64,000 bases of DNA from Tritrichomonas musculus (taxonomy: Eukaryota > Parabasalia > Tritrichomonadida > Tritrichomonadidae), in assembly GCA_039105265.1 (NCBI GenBank), contig JAPFFF010000006.1, positions 6,200,001-6,264,000 of the forward strand, written 5' to 3'. Within the stretch, counting starts at the first letter, position 1, and each line of letters opens with the position of its first letter. The translations under genes and the position numbers were made by a program. The notes beneath the pieces were generated by a model. That model was not told the origin of the DNA, searched no databases, and was given only the letters and a program-made list of their open reading frames with translations. Positions 51,333 to 63,096 of the stretch are shown here, piece by piece.

Positions 51333-52332
51333 AGCAAAGTTTGTTGGTGATATGACCAACAAACTATATTCAAATTTTGAAAGAAAAAAGATTTGAATAG
51401 ATGACTTTTTGATAAAACAGCTTTTTCAAATAAACACTTTTTGATAAAACAACTTTTTGATAAATATGATGTTAAACTGATTAAAATCGACATTATACAA
51501 ACTAAAAAAAAGGTAAAAAATCAAATAAAATATTAAAAATTCAAAGAATTGAACAAATTATACTAACTTTTTTATTCACATATAAGATTTTTATTCATAA
51601 ATTGGAGATATTAAATAAATATTAACGGATTTGGATACAGAACTTTTTGAATTAAAGTAAAAAAAACGTAATAGACATTACAACTTTTTCAGTAAAAAAA
51701 AGAAATTATAAAATAGGAAATAGGAAAGAATTAAAGTAGTAATTTATTTATTTTTAGAACAAGAAACTAGTACATATGGAAATTCTAAAGTCAAGAGTTT
51801 GCACTGGAATCTTTGACTTATGATTTACAAATCTGGGACTGTAGTTCGTTAACAAGTTGATTTCTGTTTGTAAATAGATATTTTTTATTGCATTTCAGAT
51901 TGGATTTTGTAAATAAGAGGCTACTTTTTGTAATTTTGTTTAATGAATGATAATCTATAAATCGGGCTTTTAATTTGATGACTAGAGTTCATTAATTTGT
52001 GGCTGAAAATAGCTGATCTACATTATATACTCGCATGCAGCTGTATTTCGAGATTGCCTAATTTGATTTATAAATATGTAGTTGGAAACCAGTAGCAGGT
52101 GATCAAATTTTGCCAGAAAGTAGGTGATCTCAATGAATTGTTGTGTTTTTCTTGCCAGTCTTTGCCTGGTTTTGACAAATCATTCCTTGGAGATAAAAAA
52201 AAATATAAATCTTTCACAAATAAACTGATTTTTATTAAAAAAGTTTACTTATCAAAAAGCTCTTTATTCAAAAAGCTGTTTTATCAAATATTTGAATATA
52301 GTTTGTTGGTCATATCACCAACAAACTTTGCT
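51333..52332. mobile_element. Foldback-like element, 1.0 kb
   Basis: The left end AGCAAAGTTTGTTGGTGATA continues through TGACCAACAAACTATATTCAAAT, and the right end is its inverse. Each end is itself a hairpin (AGTTTGTTGGT/ACCAACAAACT). Behind the ends, both arms carry repeated ACTTTTTGATAAAAC/GTTTTATC words. The interior is non-coding. No clear target duplication. Confidence 0.75.
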
Positions 52333-52829
52333 ATTTTATATTTCTCTATTTATAATAATAAAAATATTTTATTTTTATATTTGAAATAAATTTTTTTAGC
52401 TTCTACTTTTTTTCAAGAAAAATGTGTATTTCTATGAAGGTAGGGGAAAATGTCTTGTAAACAGAGGCAGAACGTGTGAAACTCGTACGTTTAAAGACGT
52501 TACTTTTTATAATGAAGTTTTTTACCTAATAAAAATAAGTTAGCTAACTAACATTTACATAAACAAAAAAAATAGATATTTATGAAATTGAAAATAAGAA
52601 TATTTCTAACAAAAAATTTTTATAGACCTTGAAAATTGCGAAAAAATGATTGAAATATTTACAAGAAAATTCAATAAATATCGTCATTTTCGTTTTGAAA
52701 ATAAAACAACTTGATAAATCGATTTTTTGCCGATTAGTTGAATTAGCTACAAATTTATATCAATTAATACATATATCTGAATATATAAATAAATTAATAT
52801 TAGATTTTTATACATAACGATTTTTTATA
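52333..52829. other. AT-rich spacer
   Basis: No gene or repeat of note. Confidence 0.6.
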
Positions 52830-54219
52830 GAGGTATTCATGTAGAGAAATTGACGAAATATTGTAATATTGATCATATTTTCTTTATTTTTATTTTGAAA
52901 CTAAGATTGTACTTTAATGGATAAGAATTTTATACTCCTATTTTTGAGATATCTCTATTTTTATTTTTCTGAATAAAAATCGTTTTATAATTGAGAGGCT
53001 ATATAATTTTTTTTATATAAAAATTGATGAAATATAAATATATATATATAATTTTGTTTTATTAATTATTATTGTATATATATATTGATAACTCATTAAT
53101 ACTTATATGTTTAAAAAACATTTATTTTCTAGAGATACACATGTTTATATTTTATTTTATTTTTAATAAATTTTTAACTTTTTCAGTTATTATATTTTTT
53201 ATATTGAAATAATAAACATTTTTTATCCTAGTAATATTTTTATTAAAACATTATTTTATTTTATATATATAATATATATTATTATTTATATACTATATAA
53301 ATTTTATATTTAAGTTTTACATAATATATTAAATAGATAAATTAACAAAAAAAAAAATGAAAAATTCAATTAAACGATGATTTTCAATTTAATTTCTAAA
53401 AAAATATGTTGGTTTGTATTGTGATTATTTTTTGGTTTTAAATATATTAAATATTAATGTTATTTTAATAATATAGTAATTAATAATTTTACTTTATAAA
53501 AAATATTTTTAATAATATTTTTAAGAAGATGAGCAAATTTATATTTTTCAAGAATCACTTCACTATTAACTTCACTTCACCGAAAATAATCATCTCACGT
53601 CACTAAAAAATAATAACGTACAAAAATACGATGAAAACCAATTCAAAATAATGCAAAATATAAAATTACATTTTTCTTTAAAATGAGAGTATAAAGTAAC
53701 TTACAGGGCGCGACATTCAAGTTAGGCATTCACTTCACTGGGATTTCCAAGTTAGGCACTCATTTAACTTTTTCTTTCAAAATTTGAATGATTGTAAAAA
53801 TACCGCTGGACGAAAAAATCCCACTTTTTGATAAAATGGGATTTCCAAGTTAGGCAATTTGAATGCAAAAAAAAGCTTTAAAATTAAATATCAATATATC
53901 AAAATGTATAATAAAATTATTTTATATTATTATATTATATTTTAAAAACCATTATTTTGAATACAATACAACTTTTGTGTGGACAGAAAACTACAGTTAA
54001 TGAGATTATTGCATAACTTTTTCTTTATCACATTAATCAGAATAAAACATGCATAAAATAATTTTTAGTAATTTTTATTGCAAGATATATATACTTTTTT
54101 TGAACAAATATCTTTCTATATAAAGTTTTTATTCAATTGTGCCTAACTTGAAAATCCCATCTCAGAAAAAGTTTGAATAAAAATGGTTTTCTAAAGTATT
54201 TTTTTTCGAAAAAAACTCG

Positions 54220-54866
54220 ATGCAAAATTCACAAAAAATTAATCTAACTCTTTTATCTCAAATGATATCTCAATTTGGACCTCCATACGATTCAATCCCG
54301 TTTCAATATTTCAAAAGAATGTCGAAAAGGTTATATAAGCTTCGCAATATCGTTTTTTCAATTAATTTTCCATTCCAAAGATGTGAATACTTATTTAAGT
54401 ACGGAAAATTTACAAAATACTACCGAAATTTTGCTATCTGAAATATTATCTAAGATTACTTCAAATAGACAGTATATTTCAATTTCAATCACAAATTTCC
54501 TATCAAAATTGAAAAGATGGTGTAGTAGCGATGATCTTTTAGTAAATGACTCAGAAGATATATCAGAATTTTGTCAATATCTTTTATACTCATGCTCAGA
54601 AAAAATATCAAAATATGTTTTCTATAAAGCTTAATGAAGAATCAGCATTTCAGCAAGATTCCGTCTATTGTCCAAATTATTTTTTGAGATTAGAAATATC
54701 AAATAGTAATATACAAGATTTAATAAATATTTATACACAAAAGCATCAAATATTACAATTACCCAAAAATTATATAACATATATAATAAATTTTTTTTTT
54801 ACTTGCTTTTGTTTTTTAACATATTTGGATAAGAAAAACCGTATAAAAACGATTTGTACATTTTAA
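54220..54866 (+). pseudogene. Decayed gene fragment of unknown family
   Basis: Three overlapping open stretches in different frames (54220-54441, 54275-54634, 54546-54866) have normal amino-acid composition (DDLLVNDSEDISEFCQYLLY; DSVYCPNYFLRLEISNSNIQ), in contrast to the low-complexity frames around them. That suggests one gene broken by at least two frameshifts. No domain is recognised. It may be a host gene piece captured by the element or a decayed element gene. Confidence 0.45.
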
Positions 54867-55056
54867 ATCAAATTTATATTATTTTTTCAAGAGCATTCCT
54901 TAATTTAGCTTAAACTTAAATCAAGATCAAATATCATTTTTAGATTTTTCATTCCATGAACCCATTTTTTTTAAATTTTATAGGTTTTTATTTATTAAAA
55001 ATCTCATCTTTATTTTAATTTAGCAATGAAAATTTAATATAGCAATGGTAAACACA

Positions 55057-55253
55057 CATATTCTGAAACTTAATGAATCGCATGTTTTGGATATGTAGAT
55101 AACACATATCAAATTAGATATCTTTCAAATCCATATTTTCTACAAGAATCCAACATAATTATTATTATCAACATTTTAATAAAAAAGATATAGACAATTT
55201 TTTTCTTTTTGTTATTATATCAAAACATGCGATTCATTAAGTTTCAGAATATG
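55057..55253. mobile_element. 197-base palindromic miniature element
   Basis: CATATTCTGAAACTTAATGA continues through ATCGCATGTTTTG and is mirrored at 55217-55253. The terminal repeats of about 35 bases make up over a third of its length. It lies inside the CAGGGCGCGAC element, giving three nested levels here. Confidence 0.7.
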
Positions 55254-56198
55254 GCCAAATATATTCAGAAAAAATAAAACAATATTATCCTGAAAATTAA
55301 ATAACAAAATATAACAGAGAATATGATATAATTTATAAAAAAATAACTAAAATATTGAAATATCATTTATTTTATAAAATACCATTTTATTACTAGTATA
55401 TATATTTTCACCATTGCCTAACTTGGAAATCCCACCATTCAATTTTTTAACGGATAAATGCCTAACTTGGAAATCCCACCATTCAATTTCTTTAATTATC
55501 TAAAAATAAAAATATCTCAATTTTTTTTATATTAAATATCTTATATTTTAATTAAATCACAAATAAAAATTTCATGCAAAATGATATATTATATAATTTA
55601 AAAAAAGCAACTTTTTACTCAGAAAAATTGCCTAACTTGGAAATCCCACCATTCAATTTGGTTATTTTATCGGGGGAGAAATTGAGAGCATTCAAATATT
55701 GAAAGACAAAATCTTCTCATCTCAATTTTTAGTGATGTGAAGTGAGTGCCTAACTTGAATGTCGCGCCCTGTATTTACATAAAAAAATTTATTTAAATAT
55801 TTATTATTATTATATTATACAATTAGTATATAATTATTTCGTAAATCAATTGAGAAATAAGTCATTTTCTTAATTTTTTAATGTAAATTTGCATTTAAAC
55901 ATATATATGGCTAATAAATTGGATATAAAACAGATAATATATTATATAAATAAATACAAAATATTATTATTGATTTGTAAATCATAAATATTTTATTTGA
56001 CTCGAGATATAGATGAAACATTATTTTTTAAATTGTTTTTAAATTCTCAACATCCATTAAAACCAATTATGGCAAATGTCAGTATTGGATATATAGAAGT
56101 AAATAATCTTAATATTTTTTCATAAGATAAAATATTCATTCAATTAAAGTAAAAATAAAAAAATCAAATAACGAGTTTTCACTTCACATGAATACCTC

Positions 56199-57304
56199 TT
56201 TTTTTATATTTTTATTTTTAAAAAAATAAAATTTATTTGAAATTATAGCATACAATTTTAATAGGTGCAAAGTGGTAAACTCAAAAACCATATATATTTG
56301 GCCATAACAGTTTTAAATTGACTATTAATATTTTTATATTAAAATCTTTATAATTTTCAAAGTTATGCAATATATTATATATTAAATATTATTCTTTATT
56401 TATTCTAGTATTTATATTTTAAATACTATTTCCAGAAACCATTCCTGGTAAACTTTTTAAGCCAGAAGTTTTATCCATTTTTAGAGTTCCTAAGGCAGAG
56501 TCAATTTTCGAAAAAAACTTTTTATGTTTAATTATAATGCTTAAAAAAGTATAATTATATTATATTCAACTTTTAAAGAATTTTTACAGGTTATTTTCCA
56601 AGATAAATGAAAAATATTATTTTTTGACAAAATTCAGTTTAAAATGATCGTATTTTAATGATATGTGATATAAAAATTATTTTTAACGTATATTTTATTT
56701 TTTCAAAATTTTTTCAGAACTTTTTTTTGACTCATTATTTGGCCATAAATGTTTAAATTTGAGAATGTTCTTTTCAAAAAATATATATCATAATAATCTA
56801 GTTTTATATCATTTTTTAACCTGTTAATTTTTAATTAAATATAAATTTTATATTTTATAAAATTTATATTAACATATAAAATTATAAAAATAGAAATCTG
56901 TCGAAAATTTTTTCTCAGAGTCATAGATTTGGTGTGACGGTATGAATTTTCTGTTTTTTTATTGATATTTCATATTGTCCAAATATTATCCTGCATTTCA
57001 TAAATTAATAAATATACGATATTGTTATAAATATATAATTATTATTTAAATAAGAAAATATTTATAATTTATCAAGATATTATGAAAATATAAAAAAAGT
57101 GATATTAAAATGTAGAATGGTTTCTATTAAATAATATTGGATAATTTAAAATAAGAGTTTAATATTAAATATAATAATATAAAAATTTTTGATTTTTAAC
57201 TACTACATTTTTTTAAAAATAATTTTTTTTAAAAAAAGTTACGTTAAGTCACTTCCATTTTTTTATATCTTAAATTGGCTGTTGAATTGTATGTTTTCTT
57301 TTCG
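56199..57304. other. AT-rich region without recognisable genes
   Basis: No gene, repeat or element end identified. Confidence 0.6.
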
Positions 57305-57660
57305 TTAACATAAAAAATGGATAAAATTAATTATATCCTCGTCCTGCATGTTAAGATCAGCACCTATCGACTCGTTGACGATATTCTTTAATTTATAATT
57401 TAGTAAAGGACCAACTTTTTCATCAATTTTGATGCTTTCCACATGCAAGCATTTTGATAAAAGATGTAGCGATGAATTTGCTTTTATAAAATCTTCGAGT
57501 TCTTTTTTGATTTTTTGATATTTAATTTGATAATCATTCAAAGTTGTTCTTAATAAAGCATTTTCTCTTTTTAAAGCAGATTTTGTTGCTTTTGTATCAT
57601 TTTGTTATTTGGTTTTTTGAGCTATCTCTAATGACTCTTGATTAAATCCTCTACCTTTTT
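57305..57660 (-). pseudogene. Coiled-coil gene fragment
   Basis: A 78-codon open frame (57305-57541) continues upstream in frame through sequence with coiled-coil character (TKSALKRENALLRTTL), broken by a stop near 57604. The downstream part reads NSSLHLLSKCLHVESIKIDE and LNMQDEDIINFIHFLC with normal composition. It is probably the 3' end of a decayed gene. No family recognised. Confidence 0.45.
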
Positions 57661-57722
57661 GAGATAACTCAAAAAAATTTTATATGTTTATTTGGCAGAA
57701 GATACAATTTTTCAGACAATTT

Positions 57723-58708
57723 AGAGGTGCGAGAGCTGAGGACATATATCAGATTTTTTTAATATTTTAAAAATAAATATATATTTATGCTTAAAATAAA
57801 ATTACAAAATATTAATGGATTATTTTTGGATGGGAATAAAATATGAATGTTTTAAAAAATTGAGAATAAGTTAATTCAAAATAAAATAAAAATTCAATTT
57901 ATTTTTGGTCATATTATTTTTATAACTTTTGAATTATCTCATTTTATTCTTGGCCAAAAATTTAGGCGTCAAATATTAACCTAATATTTTATATATGTAT
58001 AAAATATAAATGAATATGTTAAAACTCTTATAAAGTAAAGTTCAAAACCCCCTAACGATAAAAAAACCCCCTAACTTTTTTAAAATTTGAGAGAAAACTT
58101 CTTATAGATCAATAAATATTCATTCATTTTAATATATTTAATAATGTATTCAATATTATTTATGTATTATAATTTAGAAGCCCTGATTTTAACTTTACAA
58201 AACCCCCTAACTTTTTTCCTAATTTTAATTTAAATTCAAAAGAAAGTACTTTTTGCCATCAAAAAAGGCTAATTTGAGAGGGAAAAATGGTCAAAAAAAG
58301 TTAGGGGGTTGTTGAAAAAGTTAGGGGGTTTATTCCTTTTCTTTATTATTGATGTATGACGATATTTTCCATTTTAATAGCATTTCTTTTCATTTTCTGC
58401 TCTGCACAATAACTTGTTTATTAAATTTATAAGTAAAGACTATTAACCATTTATTGTTATAATTATTTTTATGATTAATAAATTGATTCATAAATCATGC
58501 TTTTGTTAAATTGATTTTTTTATGATTTTTGATGGTGTTAATAACTTTTGTTTTTAATATTTTGTGATGATGAATGATTATATTTTATAAATAATACTTA
58601 TATATATAAATAATTTTGAAATTGTTTTTGAAAAATATTTTTTATTTATGGAGATAAATATAAATTAAATTAAAAAAAAAAATACGTTATTTTAGCTCTC
58701 GCACTTCT
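57723..58708. mobile_element. hAT-like miniature element with exact 8-base duplication
   Basis: Tips AGA(A/G)GTGCGAGAGCT are mirrored, and GACAATTT stands on both sides (57715-57722 and 58709-58716). Non-coding. A smaller CCCCCTAAC element sits inside. Confidence 0.8.
58043..58332. repeat. Small element with repeated ACCCCCTAAC ends
   Basis: AAACCCCCTAAC occurs at 58046 and 58066 and again at 58202; its inverse GTTAGGGGGTT occurs at 58300 and 58319. The doubled word at each end makes a terminal inverted repeat of about 40 bases around 290 bases. Confidence 0.7.
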
Positions 58709-58716
58709 GACAATTT

Positions 58717-59344
58717 TATTATTTTGTTTCAAAAAATGAAAAAATAATATCTTAAAACGTTATGTACAATTTTTAAATATTAATAAATAAATAATAATAA
58801 TATAAATAATAGATAATGAAAAAATATGTTTTTATATCAAGTAATCGTTTACATCTAAGTTTCCACCGTTCTACAGAGAAAGGTAATCAAACTAATATTA
58901 TTCGATAGATTCTTTTGATATCTTAATATCTTTTTTTATATGGTATATATCTATTATATTTAAAATAATAATTGCTTATTAACTTATTAAAAATAAAGAT
59001 ATTAATAAATAATTCTTTTAAGTAGTTTACAAATTTTTTCAAATAATTTGAAATGAATATTCAGCAATGAAATATTTTTATAAAAGCTTTTTTTCATAAT
59101 AAATAAATCATTATATATATGATACATTCATAATTAAAACTATATTTGAAAAATTCTAATAATTATTTTATTCATTTTGAAAAATTACAAAAAAATAACT
59201 TTAAAACTTCTTTTTCTTTGAAATAAACATTATTTTTAACTTTGTCTTTTTATTTTTTACTTTATTATTGATCATTTAAAATTAGATTTTCTAGAAATTT
59301 CAAAAAAAACACTTTTTTAAATAAAAAGTTATATTTATTGAATA
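58717..59344. other. AT-rich spacer
   Basis: No gene or repeat identified. Confidence 0.6.
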
Positions 59345-59821
59345 TAGACTTGTTATTCTCCGATTCTCGAGATCGATAATTGATTGACTTTTTGATATCA
59401 ATACATAAATATATACAGATTCTCGAGATCGATTTCAGAGATCGAGAATTTTTTTTCTCAGCTTTTGGTATCAGAATTTTCAATTAAACTTTTTGATAAA
59501 TATATGATCGTTTTTTAATCTCAAATATTTCAAAAAAAAAAAATGTATTTTTTGATCTTAATCTTAAAATAAACATCAATGCAATATATTATATATTTTT
59601 AAATATTATAAAATCACATATACCAATTATAAAAAAAGATAAATCTGTTTGAGATCTCGAGATCTCGGTAATTGATATCAAGTTTACATTTTTTCATATC
59701 ACATTTCATATCAGATATCTTGATAATCGATAATCTCGATATCAGATTTTTATACTGATAATCGAGTATCAGATGCAAAAAAGTGACGTTTTTGATATCG
59801 ATTCTCAAAATAACAAGTCTA
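59345..59821. mobile_element. 0.48-kb miniature element rich in GATATC and CTCGAGATC
   Basis: TAGACTTGTTATTCTCCGAT at 59345 pairs with the inverse end (AACAAGTCTA) at 59821; TA occupies the outer positions. The interior carries many GATATC, CGAGATC and GATCTCGAG palindromic words in both arms. Confidence 0.7.
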
Positions 59822-60215
59822 ATTGAATATCTTCAATTTTTTTTAACAAAATAGTAATTTTTATATTGTATAATGTTTATTCTGTAATTAATATATATAT
59901 ATTTGTATATTATTAATTTTATAAATATAAATAAAACTATCGACAATTTTATGATTATTTCGGTTTTGAATGAATTATTTCTTTTTAATTCAATTTTGAA
60001 TTCTCCAATTCCTCCAAATTCAATTTTGAATGCTCTAATTCTTCCTAATTCAAATTTCTTAATATGCTTTTTGAAAAGAAAAATAACTGATTTTATTTCA
60101 CCATAACCAATCATTTAATTCACTATTAAATATAATGCACGAATATCTTGGAAATTCCACAGTAATATTTCGATATTATTATGTATTAAAATCATAAATG
60201 AAATATATAATATTA
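59822..60215. other. AT-rich spacer
   Basis: A short patch near 59996-60060 repeats CCAATTC/TTGAATTC-like words (TTTTGAATTCTCCAATTCCT). No gene. Confidence 0.6.
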
Positions 60216-60217
60216 TA

Positions 60218-60892
60218 AAGTGCTTCCAAAAACGATGATCCACTTCAGATTCACCTTCATGGTTAAATTTTAATTGACCATTAATAAAAAAATAGGTTAA
60301 TTTTTGTGAATGAGTTGTTTTTTTATTGTCTTTTATTCAAATTTTAAAATGAAGGCCAAGATGCCTTCATCAATGACGAAAACGCGATGCGAAATACTTC
60401 AATGGTTAGCAAAAACGTCAAATATCAGCTACATCTCTCGTGAAACAGGACACAGTCGCACCTTAATACGCAAAGTAAAAAATCAATTAGATCACAATGA
60501 AGATATATTTGACTGATTATTGCAAAGTGCTAGAAAAATGGCCAAGTAATTCGCCTGACATCAATCCAATAGAAAACCTATGGAGTTATTTAAGACAAAA
60601 AGTGGAAGAATTGAATCCTCAAAACGAAAATGAATTTTTTGAATCATTGTTTAATTTATGGGAGAATCTTGATATCTCTTTGATTCATAATTTAATTGAT
60701 TCTGTTCCTTCACGACTTCGTACTGTAATACAAAGTGATGGTTATCCGACAAAATATTAATAAAATAATACTTTTTTTTAATTTTCTAATATTTTTTTTT
60801 TTACCAAAAAAGATGATCCAGTCTAGTCCACTTTTTGATAAGAATTCAAAATAAATACGTTATAAAGTGGATTATCTTTTTTGGCAGCACTT
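60218..60892 (+). mobile_element. Deletion-derived mariner element
   Basis: Terminal inverted repeats of about 26 bases (AAGTGCTTCCAAAAACGATG left; AAGTGCTGCCAAAAAAGATA right, inverted) with TA on both sides (60216-60217 and 60893-60894). At 675 bases it is about half the length of a complete mariner. It encodes both ends of a transposase but not the middle. Confidence 0.85.
60361..60760 (+). pseudogene. Mariner transposase remnant
   Basis: The first part (60361-60516) is a helix-turn-helix: MTKTRCEILQWLAKTSNISY, ISRETGHSRTLIRKVK. The second part, in a different frame (60497-60760), carries the C-terminal catalytic block WPSNSPDINPIENLWSYLRQ, where the last acidic residue of the triad lies. 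The first two catalytic residues are absent because the middle has been deleted, so the copy could not be active. Confidence 0.85.
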
Positions 60893-60894
60893 TA

Positions 60895-62134
60895 TTATCA
60901 TAAAAATATATTTTATCGAACAAATTCTGCAAAATATTAATTTATTGATTTTGGAATAAATAAATAATAAATATCAGATTAAAAAATTAATATTTAATCG
61001 TTTATATATGTTTACAATATTAATTGAATGTTTTATTATATTATATATTAATATATCTATCGAATTAATATGAAAAGGGCCATTTTTACTGCATTTTTAC
61101 AAAATTTGGGATTTGCAGAGGACGAGATTATTTCCTAATAAAAGCAGTATCATTAAATTATACACTTTATATAAATTAATAATATGTTAAAATAAAAGCA
61201 AAAACTCTAAAATTCATCGACTTTTCTCTGAAAAAAAATTCAATGAAAAAGAGTTTTATTACCTTTCTACAGAGGCATATCAACCAAAAAAAAGCTCTCA
61301 AAAAGTGAAAGTAGAAAATAAGATAAGTCCAGTTATAAAAGATTAATATAAAAAAGAAGAATGTATTTATGATCTCTGGAGTCCAATTATTTAGTTTGTA
61401 CATTAAAATTAATAGTTTTTAGGTAAAAAACATCAAATTTGATTTTTTATTTTATCCACTCTATAGAAATATAAGATCCAAGATTCTTTACATTTATAAC
61501 TTAATAATATTAACAAATTACTAATGGTTTTTATGATTACTCTATACGTTCTTTAAATATCTAAGCATAAAACGTCTTATTTTCAAATAGCTGTGATACT
61601 AATCATATTTCATTTTTTAATCAAAATGAAACAGCCATTTTAATAATTATATTGGGATTTTCTTTTATACGTTTCAATATACACTAATATTATACTTTCA
61701 ATTCAATTGATAGTTCATTGAAAAAATAAAATATAATTAGTGCTCAAAATATGATTTTTAGAGGATTAATAGAACTTATGATAAATTCATTTCATTTTAC
61801 TTTAAAATTATATAAAAAAAATTTTGAAATAAATCATTTTTTGTTTTTCCGATCGAACTTTTTCAAATAATTATATTTTAAATAAATATTTTAGAATATT
61901 AGAGCAGAAATTTATTTTGTTGATTAATAAATATTATATACTTCTTTATTATAAATCAAATAATGATTTTACCTACTTTGTAAAAACAAAATAAAATATT
62001 TTAAAATACTTATTTTAAATTTTTTGTGACATGCAAATATAATTACTTTTATAAATTCATAATTAATATCTAAGTATATTTATATCATAAAATAAATTTT
62101 TGATAATTCAATTTCCAAGTTATAAATAAAACTT
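60895..62134. other. AT-rich region without recognisable genes
   Basis: No gene or element end identified. Confidence 0.6.
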
Positions 62135-62260
62135 ATTTATTCTTCTCAAATTGAAAGAATATTCAATTAACCTTCTCTCAAATAAAAAGCTATTCAATAA
62201 AAATTCTCTCAAATTGAAATGGTATTCAATCATGATCTTATCAAAAATGAAAGAGAATTC
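62135..62260. repeat. Degenerate tandem repeat of about 36 bases
   Basis: Units of the form TTCTCTCAAATTGAAA-N-TATTCAAT recur at about 62144, 62180, 62212 and 62248 with drift. No coding role. Confidence 0.55.
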
Positions 62261-62649
62261 ATTTTTCAATATATCAAATTTGAATATACCTACTTTTTGA
62301 ATTGAAGATATTGAGTTAAAAATGATGATTTGAATGAAAACTAAAAACTGTATAGAAGTTTTCGTTTGCTCAAGAGAAAAAGTTTTAATATACATCATTT
62401 AAATCTTATATTATCATTTTCAAAAAAATTTATCGAGTAGAATTTTGGTTGACATGCCTCTTTGTAAACTAACGGTTATTGTAAAAGGTAAGGTAAAATG
62501 TCCTTCATTCAATCTACCACGAGTCGACAAAAGTTTTTAGTTTTTTTATATGTTCTTCATTTTTTTATTTATTAGAAAATAAAATAAAAAAAGGCCTGTT
62601 TTTCGAGTGGATTTGGAGATCTTATATGATGTTATCAATTTTTTGTATA

Positions 62650-62671
62650 GTTCATATCATTGATGATATGA
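62650..62671. repeat. Hairpin TTCATATCA
   Basis: TTCATATCAttgaTGATATGAA forms a perfect stem of 9 bases. It resembles the hairpin near 63305, TTCATATCActtgTGATATGAA. Confidence 0.75.
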
Positions 62672-62739
62672 ATTTTATTATTGACCAATAAAGATGAAAA
62701 ATTTTTGACCAAAAAGGTTAATTTCTTTTTTTATAGTAT

Positions 62740-63096
62740 TTCTTCCAAAGACACAAATAAACTCAACAAAATAACTAAATAAGAGTAGTTTACAAAACAA
62801 TTCTTAGGTATATCCCAGCGCAACGTGGAAAAGTAAACCATGCAAAGATAATTATTTTAGAATGTCTTTTCCTAAAGCTCAAACAAATTCAAAAAACTCA
62901 CTAAATAAGATTGTTTTACAAAATAATTCTTTTATTAATTCCAGTACGTTTTATTTTTCTTATAAGCAAATGAATTATCGATAGTTTTTTCATCTGCCAA
63001 TTATGTGCTGGAATTTGTACGATAATTATTTTGTAAATCGCTTTTATTTAGTAAATTTGGCGAATTTTCTTGAGTTTTAGGAAAAAATATTAAAAA
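62740..63096. repeat. Three related 65-base repeats, two direct and one inverted
   Basis: Copies at about 62740-62806 and 62866-62931 are in the same direction; a third at about 63030-63096 is inverted. Shared words are AAACTCA, ACTAAATAA and TTTACAAAATAATTCT. Between the second and third lies a diverged TACGTTTT/TTTGTACGA pair, so the last two may be ends of a small element. Confidence 0.55.

Larger units (their letters stand above)
53704..55771. mobile_element. TA-flanked element with CAGGGCGCGAC ends, 2.1 kb
   Basis: CAGGGCGCGACATTCAAGTT at 53704 is mirrored exactly at the right end (55771), flanked by TA on both sides (53702-53703 and 55772-55773). Behind the tips, GGGATTTCCAAGTTAGGCA and its inverse occur at least six times (near 53740, 53838, 54141, 55413, 55452, 55630), as subterminal repeats. 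The interior holds a decayed gene and a smaller inserted element. Confidence 0.8.
52830..56198. mobile_element. GAGGTATTCATGT element with a second element inside
   Basis: GAGGTATTCATGT at 52830-52842 is mirrored at 56186-56198. T-rich flanks (TTTTTTATA before, TTTTTTTATA after) look like a target duplication that slipped by one T. The left ~110 bases recur at 31158. A pogo/mariner-type element occupies most of the interior. Confidence 0.55.

Noticed and set aside
58043-58332. Internal telomere repeats
   Set aside because: Only five copies, in two opposite orientations at the edges of a small block; a terminal inverted repeat explains them better, though the resemblance is noted.
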